Shown in pieces: positions 17,901 through 26,254 of a stretch of 64,000 nucleotides of DNA. Position numbers and translations under genes: made by a program. The stretch spans positions 21,831-85,830 of the forward strand of contig JAFDWO010000008.1 in assembly GCA_018268415.1 (NCBI GenBank). Direction: 5' to 3'. The DNA comes from Actinomycetota bacterium. GTDB taxonomy: Bacteria; Actinomycetota; Thermoleophilia; Solirubrobacterales; 70-9. The notes under the pieces were generated by a model that saw only the letters and a list, made by a program, of their open reading frames with translations, searched no databases and had not been told where the DNA came from. The stretch's first letter is position 1, and the number at the start of each line of letters is the position of its first letter.

Positions 17901-20172
17901 GCGCGCGACCAGCTACGAGCATCCCGAACAGGTAGTCGAAAACGATGCCTACGCCGGGGCCCCGGCCGGGCCGTTCAGCTACTTCGGCCGGCGCAGCGGC
18001 GCCAGCCCGGTTCCGGGTTCCTTCCTCACCGGCTGTCAGGCCCTGACCGAATCCTGGGTGGGCAACGGCCCCGAGCCCCGCAGCCCTGCGCTCGCTTTTC
18101 AGCCCGAAAGCGAAGCGGGCGACAGCCCGACCGGGGCCAAGGTTGACCTCTCGATCCCGCAGTCGAACGAACAGGCATCCCTGATGACGCCGCCCCTGAA
18201 GAAGACGGTCGTCACCTTGCCCGAAGGGCTGACCTTGAACGCATCTGCTGCAAGCGGTCTGCAGGCCTGCACAGAGGAACAGATCGGCCTGATCGGTACC
18301 GGCTTCCCGGCCCCCAACCCGATCCACTTCGACACCTCCGAACCCGAATGCCCGGACGGCTCGAAGATCGGCACCGTGGAAGCCGAATCGCCGCTCCTCG
18401 TCGAACGCGACATTGCGGGCGACGCGATCGAAGAAGGTGGCAAACCTGTCGACAAGAAGCTGAAGGGCAGCCTCTACCTCGCCGCCCAGAAGGCGAATCC
18501 GTTCGGGACCAACTTCGCCCTCTACCTGACGATCGAAGAAGGCAAGAGCCTCGGCATCACCGTCAAGCTGCCGGGCAAGGTCGAGGCCGACCCGTCGACC
18601 GGGCGGCTGACCGCGACCTTCGATAACAACCCGCAGCTGCCGGTCGAACACATCCGCCTGCACTTCTTCGGCGGGCCGCAGGCCTCGCTGGCGACCCCGG
18701 CCACCTGTGGCCCGAAGACGATCACCAGCGCGTTGACGCCGTGGTCGGCGGCGGACCCCGACAACCCGGTGGCGGACGAGATCGCGACCTCGGAGAGCTC
18801 CTTCGAAGTCAAGACGGGCTGCGCCGCCGGAGCCGCCCAGGAGCCCTTCGCCCTCGGCTTGAATGCCGGCTCCCAGAGCACCCAGGCCGGCGCCGCGACG
18901 CCGTTCAGCTTCCAGGTCACGCGCCCCGACGGCGCCCAGGAACTGGACGCCCTCTCGCTCTCGCTGCCGAAGGGGCTCACCGCCTACCTGAGCGGGGTGC
19001 CTTACTGCAGCGATTCCGAGATCGCCGCGGCCGGCGGCAGGAGCGGCAAGGCCGAGCAGGCGGATCCGAGCTGTCCGGCGGCCTCCCAGATCGGCACGAC
19101 CCAGGTCGGAGCGGGTGCCGGGCCGAATCCCTACTACGTGCCCGGCAAGGTCTACCTCGCCGGTCCCTACAAGGGTGCGCCGCTCTCCGCGGTGGCGATC
19201 ACCCCGGCGGTGGCAGGGCCGTTCGACCTCGGAACGGTGGTCGTCCGCTCGGCGATCTTCGTCGATCCGGAAACCGCGCAGATCACCGCCAAGACCGATC
19301 CGCTGCCCCACATCCTCGAAGGCGTGCCGCTGCGCATCCGCGACATCCGGATAAACCTCGACCGCTCGCGCTTCACGCTCAACCCGACCTCCTGCGAACC
19401 GATGTCGGTGAACGTGCTCGCGACCTCGACCCAGGGGGCGACGGACGGCCTCTCCAACCGCTTCCAGGTCGGCGGTTGCGCCGATCTGCCGTTCAGGCCG
19501 AACCTGAAGATCTCGCTGAAGGGGGCGACGAAGCGGATCGGGCACCCGGCCCTGACCGCGGTCCTGACGGCCAGGCCCGGCGAAGCCGGCATCGCCCGCG
19601 CCCAGGTCAACCTGCCCCACGGCGAGTTCCTCGACCAGGGCAACTTGAACAAGACCTGCACCAAGCCGGTCCTCCTCGCCGGCAACTGTCCGGCGAGCTC
19701 GGTCTACGGCAAGGCCAGGGCCTGGACCCCGCTGCTCGAAGCGCCGCTCGAAGGGCCGGTCTACCTGGTCGGTGGCTACGGCTACAAGCTGCCCGCCCTG
19801 GTCGCCGAACTGAACGGCCAGATCCGGGTGACGCTGGTCGGCAAAGTCGACAGTGGCCCGAACAAGGGGATCCGCAACACGTTCGAACTCGTCCCGGATG
19901 CGCCGGTCGAAAAATTCGAACTCCGGATGAAAGGCGGCAAGAAGTACGGGCTGCTCGAAAACTCCGAAGACCTGTGCAAGGCGAAGAAGGCCAAGCGCCG
20001 GGCGATCGTCCGCTTCACCGGCCAGAACGGCAAGGTCGACGCCTACAAGCCGGTGGTGCAGAACCAGTGCGGGAAGGCCAAGAAGGCGAAGAAGAAGAAG
20101 AAGCAGGCCGGGCACTCGCGCGCGAATCCGCGCCTGGCCGCACTGGTCCGGCGGGTGGGCTCGGGCTGGTAG
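14932..20172 (+). CDS. Giant exported protein with six Ig-like WLRNG repeats and C-terminal surface modules
   Basis: 1746 residues from the ATG at 14932, which follows AGGAGA; a GTG at 14878 overlapping the previous stop is the alternative. The signal peptide is MRIARLLPLSLLAALTLVAL ending at PAPAAP. Residues about 75-620 carry six Ig-like repeats of about 90 residues with the marks GxxLTC, WLRNG, ISGAT and VQCxVT. Residues about 750-1700 contain four diverged modules with LPxGL, a Cys, and CPxxSxIG (for example SCPAASQIGTTQVG and NCPASSVYGKARAW). The tail is Lys-rich (KKAKKKKKQ). It is probably cell-wall associated, and is made from the same operon as the propeller protein. Glu codons are almost all GAA. 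Confidence 0.85.
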   Translation: MRIARLLPLSLLAALTLVALSAAPAPAAPSWGVGIVHKNLYGVGGLVSPYSGSGTSFPRNSGGNGYSIQVTNTSLAAGTTLTCEAGSWTGANSFEYQWLRNGAPISGATGNTYATTVADEGTAVQCKVTGRPASGPGAFVRYTTPRQVGAIAGGAGLPRVEYEGFKIVASNGGNPGSQLTCIPAFGWRWPDMSFVWLANGAPIPGATGSTYTIAPGETEEAIQCQVTATNASGTVVAATRAQFTAVPPTPAAPSSIPATGPTIVGGAVTLGGSEVGQKLSCTGGPATATLAYKWLRNGVAISGASASTYTVVGLDEGKVLQCQVTATGPLGSAEGASAKVSATRLIAPQPATAPPGPGTPTVTGTANVGQELTCATGTWTGSPSFARQWLRNGGPISGATNEKYPLTAADLGADIQCQVTGSNAGGSAAAVSAVKLAAALPPTASVNPGVSGTPAVGETLTCNNGTWANSPSFGYEWLRNGTPISGATFQSYELVAADEGKALQCRVIATNSESTATAVSANAVVSPAPGTTPPSLTTVGTVTGTANVGNELTCNAGTWANAPTGFSYQWLRNGIPIPGATLTTPTETSFKYTLVAADRFQSIQCQVTATNGGGASIAINAGATNGSRYVTTNPPTATATLAGGTVSVSVALPPGMALVRQEEGPFFQNLSTDDLGFVPLTGFPEESTRARAMIIASGWSCDTTTVTCTRSSQLEAGESFPPIVLHVRPGLETADRVTPVVTVSGGGAPAASTDDPTVIEAPVPFGVTSFLVNDENEAGTAYSQAGGHPFRASTDIEGNLTSIPNGGLVLAGGDFKSIQADLPPGFSANLQNTATCRAVIASAVGQPDCPLGTAIGYIDVAIGGQAAPNPVFKTAEPYAYRGGPYASPLFNTEPEMGSPAALSFEVESVPYILEAKLRSNGDYGITLGSKQVAGAPAVKAVRAVVCANGVELTPGPDFGKAWKCAPSIPGARPVLNNPSWCAGGAPLTTLRATSYEHPEQVVENDAYAGAPAGPFSYFGRRSGASPVPGSFLTGCQALTESWVGNGPEPRSPALAFQPESEAGDSPTGAKVDLSIPQSNEQASLMTPPLKKTVVTLPEGLTLNASAASGLQACTEEQIGLIGTGFPAPNPIHFDTSEPECPDGSKIGTVEAESPLLVERDIAGDAIEEGGKPVDKKLKGSLYLAAQKANPFGTNFALYLTIEEGKSLGITVKLPGKVEADPSTGRLTATFDNNPQLPVEHIRLHFFGGPQASLATPATCGPKTITSALTPWSAADPDNPVADEIATSESSFEVKTGCAAGAAQEPFALGLNAGSQSTQAGAATPFSFQVTRPDGAQELDALSLSLPKGLTAYLSGVPYCSDSEIAAAGGRSGKAEQADPSCPAASQIGTTQVGAGAGPNPYYVPGKVYLAGPYKGAPLSAVAITPAVAGPFDLGTVVVRSAIFVDPETAQITAKTDPLPHILEGVPLRIRDIRINLDRSRFTLNPTSCEPMSVNVLATSTQGATDGLSNRFQVGGCADLPFRPNLKISLKGATKRIGHPALTAVLTARPGEAGIARAQVNLPHGEFLDQGNLNKTCTKPVLLAGNCPASSVYGKARAWTPLLEAPLEGPVYLVGGYGYKLPALVAELNGQIRVTLVGKVDSGPNKGIRNTFELVPDAPVEKFELRMKGGKKYGLLENSEDLCKAKKAKRRAIVRFTGQNGKVDAYKPVVQNQCGKAKKAKKKKKQAGHSRANPRLAALVRRVGSGW

Positions 20173-20185
20173 GCGGCCCCGTCCG

Positions 20186-20599
20186 ATGGTGATCGCCGAT
20201 CGCCTCGGCGCGGACCCCGATCTCGGGTCCGCGCCGCGCGTGTGGCCGGGTGCCCTCGCCACCGCGCTCGCCTTCGGCGACGCGCTCCGGCGCCACGACG
20301 CCGCCGCGGCCCATGCGCAGCTCGAGCCCGGTGCCCGCCTGCTGACCGCGGACGGGACCGAGGTCTCCGACCCGGAGTCGATCGGCTTCGTGCTCGCCCA
20401 GCTCACCGCCCCGGGCTCCCGGCTCGACATCGCGCCGAGGCGGACGATCGTCAACGGCGACGTCGCCCTCTGCACCCAGGGCTGGCGACTGCGGGCCGCC
20501 TCCGACCGACCCTGCTTCGAGCGGGCGAGCTCCGCCTTCTTCCTCCTGCGCCGCTCCGGCCTCAGATGGCGGATCGCCATCGCCGCGCCCTGGGGCTGA
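20186..20599 (+). CDS. SnoaL/NTF2-like small protein
   Basis: A 137-residue protein. The pattern ALAFGDALRRHDAAAAHAQL, then ARLLTADGTEV, VLAQLTAPGSRLDI and, at the end, FFLLRRSGLRWRIAIA is that of NTF2-like (DUF4440/SnoaL) domains: a helix, a strand with Gly/Asp, and final Trp-Arg strands. It may be an enzyme of the ketosteroid-isomerase fold or a ligand-binding protein; the substrate is unknown. It starts 13 bp after the giant surface-protein gene and could be read through from it. No strong Shine-Dalgarno sequence is visible. Confidence 0.6.
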   Translation: MVIADRLGADPDLGSAPRVWPGALATALAFGDALRRHDAAAAHAQLEPGARLLTADGTEVSDPESIGFVLAQLTAPGSRLDIAPRRTIVNGDVALCTQGWRLRAASDRPCFERASSAFFLLRRSGLRWRIAIAAPWG

Positions 20600-20753
20600 T
20601 GGGCGCCCTCGTGTCGCTGCTGGCGGCGCGGCGGACACCCTCGCCGGGCCCGCCCCGCTCGCCTCGGCGGCCGGAGCGGCGTTTCTTGATCGGGCGCCGG
20701 CAGGGACGAGGACGCGCCGCCCCGGTGGTGCTGCACCTTTCATCCACGACACG

Positions 20754-21350
20754 CTAGGAGGGCGATCCATCCTCCCGCGGCGCCTCGAAGGCGAGCAGGC
20801 CGACCTCGGCGTCGATGCCATCCTCGCCGTTCCCCAGCAGCCGCTGCCGTGCCTCCCGCTTCACCGCGACGATCTGCTCGAGCGCCGAGCTGCAGATCTC
20901 GATCAGCTCGCCCCAGCCCCGCTCGTCGAGCGCGAGCGAGACGCGCGCGGTGAGGGGGAAGTGGCGATCGTAGGTGGTCCCCGAACCGACGAAGCGGTTG
21001 ACGCCGCGCGAGATCACCCGCAGGTAGTGGTTGGTGAGGAGCCGCCGCTCGGCCGGCGTCAGGGTCGCGTAGAGCTCGTCGTCGACGTAACCGAAGGCGG
21101 TCCCGGCGAAGCTGTACTCGTGCACGTTTCGCCGCGCCTCGGCCCGGCGCACCGAGACGAATCCCCGCTCCCGCAGGAAGCGCAGGTGATAGCGCACGGT
21201 CCTCGTCGGCTCGCCGAGCTCGGCGGCGATCGCGGCGGCGCTCGCCCATTCGTGCTCGAGGATCACGATCACCCGCGAGCGGATCGGGTGCCTGACGGCC
21301 TCCAGGAAGCCGCGGCCCGAGGTCTCGTGTCGGTCGGGATCCTCACTCAT
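20754..21350 (-). CDS. ArsR/HTH_20-type winged-helix transcriptional regulator
   Basis: A 198-residue protein. Residues about 12-80 form a winged helix typical of ArsR-like regulators: AVRHPIRSRVIVILEHEW, then SAAAIAAELGEPTRTVRYHL as the recognition helix and RERGFVSVRRAEARRN as the wing. The C-terminal 110 residues are helical and acidic and probably mediate dimerisation or sensing. No metal-binding Cys motif is present, so it is not a metal sensor of the classical ArsR type. It is divergent from the PucR-type gene at 21519 and convergent with the NTF2-like gene. Confidence 0.8.
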   Translation of the reverse strand: MSEDPDRHETSGRGFLEAVRHPIRSRVIVILEHEWASAAAIAAELGEPTRTVRYHLRFLRERGFVSVRRAEARRNVHEYSFAGTAFGYVDDELYATLTPAERRLLTNHYLRVISRGVNRFVGSGTTYDRHFPLTARVSLALDERGWGELIEICSSALEQIVAVKREARQRLLGNGEDGIDAEVGLLAFEAPREDGSPS

Positions 21351-21518
21351 GTCGCCCGGTCCCTCTCGTCTTCTTTCGCGATCGCTCCGTCCTCGGAGGA
21401 TATGACCCGCCCGGAGGCCGTTTGGTCAGGTGAATTCCAGTGGGGCAACCCATTGACCGTCCGACACCCGCCGGATTGACTGCCGATGTCGGTTCAGGGA
21501 ATGACGTAAGGGGGAAGC

Positions 21519-22793
21519 ATGGGATCGAGGGTCGCAGGCGTGGTCGGGTCGCCTCCGCGCGCCCGCGGGCCGCTCGCCCTCCTCGCCGATCCCTCGCAGG
21601 AGCGCTTCGGTGTCCTCGCCCGCCGCCTGCGCCTGCGCGCCGACCTCATCCACGCCGCGGCGGTCGGCTCGCTCCGGGGGAGGGCCGCGGGTCTCGCGAC
21701 CCCCTCCGATGGCGCCGTCGGGCGCGTCGAGGAGCTGATCCGCGACCTGCTCGCCGCCCAGCTCGACCTCTTCGCCTCCGCCGCCCCGCCCCGCCGCCTC
21801 CCCGCCGAGCGGCTGATCGCGGGACCGCTGCTCGCCGAGGACGGCGAATTCGAGCTCCTCCTCTTCGCCTTCCGCGCCCTCCACCTCTCGCTCTGGGACG
21901 CCTGGTTCGCGCTGGTCGAGGGGGCACCGGACCTGGACGCGCACGAACGGCGCGCCCTCCTCGCCCGCGGTTCGGGTCTCTTCTTCTCCTACGCGGGCCT
22001 CCTGAGCGCCCGCGCGGTCGAGGTCTTCCGTCGCGAGAGCGAGGCCCGACGCCTCGCCCCCGACCACCACGAGGTGCGCGCCGTCCGCGCCCTCCTCGCC
22101 GGCGACGCGCTCGCCGCCGCCTCGCTGCGCTTCGACTTCGCCCGCCATCACCTCGGGCTGATCGCCTGGGAGGCCGAGGATCCACTCGCCCCCCTCGCAG
22201 ACCTGGCCCGAGCCCTCGCCCGCCCGCTCTTCACCATCCGGCCTCCTGAGTGCCCCGGCGAGTGCTGGGCCTGGCTCTCCGGGACCCGACCGCTCTCGGC
22301 CCGCGAGGAGGAGTTGCTCGCCGGCTGGCGACCGCCCGCGGGCCGGGTCGCGATCGGCCTCGAGGGCTTCGGCGAGGCGGGCTTCCGCGCCGGCCACCGC
22401 CAGGCCGCCCGGGCTCGCCGGCTCGCCGCGCCCGGCTCGCCGTTGGTCCGCTACGCCGACGTCGCGGTCGAGGCCCTCGCCACCGAGAACGAGGCCGACG
22501 CCCGCGCCTTCCTCGCCCACGAGCTGGGCGGGATCGACGACGACTCGCCGACCTCGCTGCGCCTGCGCGAGACGCTCCTCGCCTGGTTTGCCTGCGAACA
22601 GAACGCTGCCTCGGCCGCCGCCCGCCTCGGTGTCCACCAGCAGACCGTTGCCAACCGTCTGCGCACCGCCGAGGAGATCCTCGGACACGTCTCGATTGGC
22701 TCCCGCCGGCTCGAGCTCGAGCTCGCCTTGCGCCTCCACGCCCGCCTGCCGGGTTCCGCGACCGACCCCTCGTCCGCGCCCGTCGTCCTCTAA
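21519..22793 (+). CDS. PucR/CdaR-type transcriptional regulator, paralog 1
   Basis: A 424-residue protein. The C-terminal about 60 residues are the PucR-type helix-turn-helix (LAWFACEQNAASAAARLGV, then HQQTVANRLRTAEEIL). The central part (RHHLGLIAWEAED onward) resembles the degenerate GGDEF-like middle domain of CdaR/PucR proteins. The N-terminal 150 residues are helical, with DAWFALVEGA matching the paralog. AAGGGGG lies 4 nt before the ATG. It is about 50 percent identical by eye to the protein at 23232 and was probably produced by tandem duplication. The target genes are unknown. Confidence 0.82.
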   Translation: MGSRVAGVVGSPPRARGPLALLADPSQERFGVLARRLRLRADLIHAAAVGSLRGRAAGLATPSDGAVGRVEELIRDLLAAQLDLFASAAPPRRLPAERLIAGPLLAEDGEFELLLFAFRALHLSLWDAWFALVEGAPDLDAHERRALLARGSGLFFSYAGLLSARAVEVFRRESEARRLAPDHHEVRAVRALLAGDALAAASLRFDFARHHLGLIAWEAEDPLAPLADLARALARPLFTIRPPECPGECWAWLSGTRPLSAREEELLAGWRPPAGRVAIGLEGFGEAGFRAGHRQAARARRLAAPGSPLVRYADVAVEALATENEADARAFLAHELGGIDDDSPTSLRLRETLLAWFACEQNAASAAARLGVHQQTVANRLRTAEEILGHVSIGSRRLELELALRLHARLPGSATDPSSAPVVL

Positions 22794-23231
22794 AGCCGCG
22801 CACCCGGTGTCGGGAGCCGAGCAGGCCCGCCTGACCGTGTACCCCGGCGCCTCACGCGAACTCGGGACCTGTCTCGAGACCGGCGTGTGCGAGTGGCGAG
22901 CGCCGGACCGAGCGGGGGTAGGTCGCAAGGCGGCCGAACGGCATCGGCCATCTCCGGAGGACGAAAGGTCGCGCGGAGCGCTCTCGGTGTGTCCATCGCC
23001 CCTCCGAGGCCTCCCGGACGCGGGAGCAGCCCCGCGAGATCACCGGTGATGACGGGCGCGGGGCTGCGGAAGCGGAGGAAGGCCGATTGATGCCGGGCGC
23101 GTCGGGAACCGGGTCGTACCGATTGCGATTCGAGCAACCTACGAGTACGCCGACGTCGTTTTCGGCGATCTTGCGTAGCCGTCGCCCGCCTCCTGCCCGA
23201 GACTCCCTCATTCCTGAAAACTGGCGCCGGC
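22794..23231. other. Intergenic region between the PucR paralogs
   Basis: 438 bp. It contains RTREQ-frame repeat copy 2 (23006-23085). The stretch 23090-23220 is less GC-rich and should carry the promoter of paralog 2. No gene is supported. Confidence 0.5.
23006..23085 (+). repeat. RTREQ-frame palindromic repeat, copy 2
   Basis: In the common frame it reads ASRTREQPREITGDDGRG followed by AEAEEGR. The frame stays open to a TTG-ATG pair just after the repeat, but no gene continues it. The nucleotide match to copies 1, 3 and 4 covers CCGGACGCGGGAGCAG, CGCGAGAT, CCGGT and a final G/A-rich GCGGAGGA. Confidence 0.6.
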
Positions 23232-24449
23232 ATGGCAGCACAGCGTGCGGCACCGGTGCATGGCCGGTGGGAGTGGCAGCGACCGATGAGCGAATTCGAG
23301 CGCCTCCTCGGCGCGATGCGCGAGCGCGTCGACGCCCTCGTCGATGCCACCCTCGAACGGATCGCGAAACGCTTCCCCGACTGGGCCGCCGAGAGCGTCT
23401 TCGGCCTCCACCAGGTGCGCGCCTACGCCCGCGCGGCGATCCTCACCGAGCTGCGCGACTTCGGCCGCGACGCGCTCCCGCTCGCCTGCCCCGAACCCGC
23501 CGCGATCGCCGCCCGTGCGGTCGCCCGCACCGGCGAGCTCGAGGTCTTCGCCAACGCCTACCGCTCACTGCAGGCCACCCTCTGGGAGGCCTGGTTCGAG
23601 CTGGTCGAGGACGCCTCCCTGGAGCCCGCCGAGCGCCGCGAGCTGCTCCGCCACGGCTCCGACTTCTTCTTCCGCTACGCCGACCTGCTCGGCGACTTCG
23701 TCACCAAGGTCTATCGCGAGGAACTGGCCCGCCTGCACGCCGACGCCGCCCATCGCCGCTTCAATGCGGTGAAGGCACTGCTCGAGGGCGATCCGATCTC
23801 CCTCACCGGCCTCGACTTCGATCTCGGGCGCCATCACCTCGGCCTGATCGCCTGGGGGCCCGAGGGCGAGCGGGCCGCCCGCGAGCTCGCCTCCGCCCTC
23901 GCCCGCCCGATCCTGGTCGTCACGCCGATCCCGACCACGCACTGGGCCTGGATCTCAGGCACCCGGCGGCTCGAGGCCGCCGAGCGCCGCCTCCTCGCCT
24001 CCTTCGGGCCGCCGGCCGGCGCCGGGCTCGCCGTCGGCCTCGACGAATTCGGCGAGCAGGGCTTTCGCGCCACCCACCGCCAGGCGCAGCGCGTCCGTCT
24101 GCTGGCGCCGCCGACCGAGCCCTCCCTGACCCTCTACTCCGACGTCGCGGTCGAGGCGCTCGCCACCGAGAACGCCGTCGAAGCGCGAAACTTCGTCGCC
24201 CGCGAGCTCGGCGAGATCGACGAGGAAACCAACACCGCGCGGCGGATTCGCGAGACACTGACCGCCTACTTCGCCGCCGAACACAACGCCGCCTCCGCCG
24301 CGGCCGGGCTCGGGATCCACCAGCAGACCGTCGCCAACCGCCTGCGCGCCGCCGAGGAGATGCTCGGGCATTCGATCGGCTCGCGCCGGGTCGAGCTGGA
24401 GCTGGCGCTGCGCCTGCGCGCCGCGCTCACCCGACCCGCCGACTCGTAG
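23232..24449 (+). CDS. PucR/CdaR-type transcriptional regulator, paralog 2
   Basis: A 405-residue protein with the same architecture as the protein at 21519. The N-terminal helical domain has LWEAWFELVEDASLEPAERR, the middle has GRHHLGLIAWGPEGE, and the C-terminal helix-turn-helix has EHNAASAAAGLGIHQQTVAN and RLRAAEEMLG. The start may be the ATG at 23232 or the ATG at 23286 (MSEFERLLGAMRERVD), which gives a cleaner N-terminus; no strong Shine-Dalgarno sequence decides. The stop codon lies inside a 9-bp-stem hairpin (24441-24461). Paralog 2 is separated from paralog 1 by a 438-bp spacer. Confidence 0.82.
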   Translation: MAAQRAAPVHGRWEWQRPMSEFERLLGAMRERVDALVDATLERIAKRFPDWAAESVFGLHQVRAYARAAILTELRDFGRDALPLACPEPAAIAARAVARTGELEVFANAYRSLQATLWEAWFELVEDASLEPAERRELLRHGSDFFFRYADLLGDFVTKVYREELARLHADAAHRRFNAVKALLEGDPISLTGLDFDLGRHHLGLIAWGPEGERAARELASALARPILVVTPIPTTHWAWISGTRRLEAAERRLLASFGPPAGAGLAVGLDEFGEQGFRATHRQAQRVRLLAPPTEPSLTLYSDVAVEALATENAVEARNFVARELGEIDEETNTARRIRETLTAYFAAEHNAASAAAGLGIHQQTVANRLRAAEEMLGHSIGSRRVELELALRLRAALTRPADS

Positions 24450-24461
24450 CACCTACGAGTC
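24441..24461. terminator. Hairpin over the stop codon of PucR paralog 2, twin of 25861-25881
   Basis: GACTCGTAG and CTACGAGTC form a 9-bp perfect stem with loop CAC. The TAG stop is in the 5' arm. A second small stem with GGTGTGG follows at about 24473-24493. The same two-hairpin arrangement recurs at 25861-25914. No poly-U tract follows, so it is at most a bulky GC-type terminator. Confidence 0.5.
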
Positions 24462-24666
24462 CTCCCCCGCCGAACTCACATGTTCGGTGTGGCGCGGCTC
24501 CCGCCGCGCGCGAGATCCTCGCCTCCTGCACGTCCGCGGGAGGGCGCCCGTCCTCGGGCGCGTCGGGCGCCGTGCGGAGCCGAACTCCGACGATCGTGGG
24601 GGCCGGGTCGTCGATCCGCTCGACCCGTCCCTCGGGCTCGTCGCCCACCAGGAGGAGAGACATCCG

Positions 24667-25467
24667 ATGAAGAGACCCCATGCCGGCCGCAACCCCCGTC
24701 TACTGCTCGGGGCGGCCCTCGTCATCGCGGCGCTGATCGCCGTCTCGGTGGTCGGGATCGCGACCGCGGCGGGAGGAGAAACGCCGGTGACGGTCAAGGT
24801 CGGCAACCTCGAACTGACGGCGAACGGCGGCTTTGCCCCGAAGGCGCTGCCGAAGAAGAAGCAGACGCCGATCGAACTGAACGTCGCGGGCGAAGTCGCG
24901 GAGGCCGACGGCTCCCACCCGCCCGCGGCCCGGGAAATCATCATCGAAGGCGACAAGAACGCCGAAGTCCACGTCGAGGGCATCCCGACCTGCAGTTCGG
25001 GTCAGCTACAGGCCACCGACACCTCGGCGGCGCTGGCCGCGTGTAGGTCCGCGCTGATCGGCGAAGGGCAGACCACCGCCCAGGTCGCCTTCGCCGAACA
25101 GAAGCCGATCGACGTCCCCTCGAAGCTCTTGCTGTTCAACGGCGGCGAAAAGGGCGGCAGGATCACCTGGTACGTCCACGCCTACTTCTCGAACCCGATC
25201 TCGGGCGCGATCGTCACCACGGTGACCATCACCAAGCACCCGCACGGCCGCTTCGGCACCCTCGCCGTCGCCAAGATCCCGCAGATCACCGGCGGCTCGG
25301 GCTCGATCATCTCGTTCAACCTGAACATCAAGAAGGACGTCAAGGGCATCAACCCGATCAGTGCCAGGTGCACCGACGGCAAACTCAAGGTCCACGTTCA
25401 GTCGAAATTCGAAGATGGGACCAAGGCCGAAACCGAAGTCATCCGCGCCTGCACCCCGAAGGGCTGA
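24667..25467 (+). CDS. Exported protein of an actinobacterial surface family
   Basis: A 266-residue protein. The signal peptide is MKRPHAGRNPRLLLGAALV followed by a hydrophobic run to VVGIATAAG (about residue 36). The mature part is beta-rich, with VKVGNLELTANGGFAPKALP, IIIEGDKNAEVHVEG, CSSGQLQATDTSAAL and, at the end, GKLKVHVQSKFEDGTKAE. GGAGGAGAGA lies just upstream of the ATG. Similar domains are common in this group of actinobacteria as single secreted proteins (family memory, unnamed). Glu codons are nearly all GAA. It stands alone, with repeat-rich spacers on both sides. Confidence 0.75.
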   Translation: MKRPHAGRNPRLLLGAALVIAALIAVSVVGIATAAGGETPVTVKVGNLELTANGGFAPKALPKKKQTPIELNVAGEVAEADGSHPPAAREIIIEGDKNAEVHVEGIPTCSSGQLQATDTSAALAACRSALIGEGQTTAQVAFAEQKPIDVPSKLLLFNGGEKGGRITWYVHAYFSNPISGAIVTTVTITKHPHGRFGTLAVAKIPQITGGSGSIISFNLNIKKDVKGINPISARCTDGKLKVHVQSKFEDGTKAETEVIRACTPKG

Positions 25468-25556
25468 CGGCGGTTGATTTCTTCGGCGGCGTGTGATCGG
25501 GGACGTGCCCGGCCAAGCGGATCAAGGACGCAGGGCGCCGCCTTTGCTGGTGGCCA

Positions 25557-25630
25557 GGCATCCCCGGACGCGGAGGGCGGGCGCGAGATCTCCGGCTGCG
25601 ATGGGCGCGCCCGTCCGGAGCCGAGGAGAT
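25557..25630 (+). repeat. RTREQ-frame palindromic repeat, copy 3
   Basis: This is diverged: in the common frame it keeps GGREISGCDGRAR. The nucleotide blocks GCATCCCCGGACGCGG, GCGCGAGATCTCCGG and GAGGAGATG are retained, including the terminal G/A-rich block followed by ATG. No gene follows it directly. Confidence 0.55.
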
Positions 25631-25860
25631 GCACCACATGTCAGTCCGAGGACGCCGAGCCGCGCAGTGCGCCGGACGCGTCATCCGGGCGTGCGCTGTC
25701 GAGGGAGTCAAGCGCCTGAACCGCCCCCCAAGGCGCGTCCCACGATCGCCGCCGCCGCGCCGCCCACCGGGGCGCGGCGGCGGGGGACGCCCCCGTGGGT
25801 ACGCGTGGGGTCGGGTCCTTGCGGGCGTGGCGCGCAGGCTCCCGCGCTCGCGCGACCGGG

Positions 25861-25914
25861 GACTCGTATCACCTACGAGTCCGGCCCCTTCGCACTCACA
25901 CCATAGGTGTGGCG
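25861..25914. terminator. Twin hairpin element, second copy
   Basis: GACTCGTA and TACGAGTC pair over 8 bp with a 5-nt loop. A second hairpin CACACC-ATA-GGTGTG follows at about 25898-25912. The pair is clearly homologous to 24441-24493. It is not next to a gene end here, which argues that it is a mobile or conserved element rather than only a terminator. Confidence 0.45.
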
Positions 25915-26254
25915 GCGCCACCCGCCAGACCTCATCCTCTGACTGCGTGTCCGTCGCCCGCCCGGCGACGGACGGCAGCGTCCAGGGAGCAAGGATCGAC
26001 AGGGGAAGGTATGCAGCGAACTTGGAAGAGAGCTTCTCCCGGTGCCGAGGCCGGCCCGGGCGGGTTGTCGCCCCTTCTTCCCTGGGGGGACGGCAAAGGA
26101 GGCGCCACGACGAGCAGGACTCGCCGGCGCCGCGGTGACCGAGGCGATGCCTGGCTGCGGGGGAGCACCCTGCTCCTCCGGGTCGATCGCCGACGTGCAG
26201 TACCCGGGCGTCCGGCCTTCCCTGGGCCGGCGCCCGGGCTCCCTGCATACCGCC

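Larger units (their letters stand above)
25468..26254. other. Repeat-rich intergenic region
   Basis: 787 bp without a supported gene. Contents in order: a stretch at about 25500-25556 with GGACGCAGG and TTTGCTGGTGGCCAGG that is also found near 61683-61725 in related form; RTREQ-frame repeat copy 3 (25557-25630); GTCATCCGGGCGTGCG at 25679-25694, identical to 61755-61770; and the twin hairpin pair (25861-25914). A short frame starting with an ATG at 26009 is Arg/Gly/Pro-rich and not credible. Confidence 0.5.

Noticed and set aside
17278..20736. A very long minus-strand open frame (over 1100 codons) antisense to the giant exported protein
   Set aside because: It is the shadow of a high-GC plus-strand gene: Arg/Gly/Asp-rich, no fold or motif, while the plus-strand product has a signal peptide and repeated domains.
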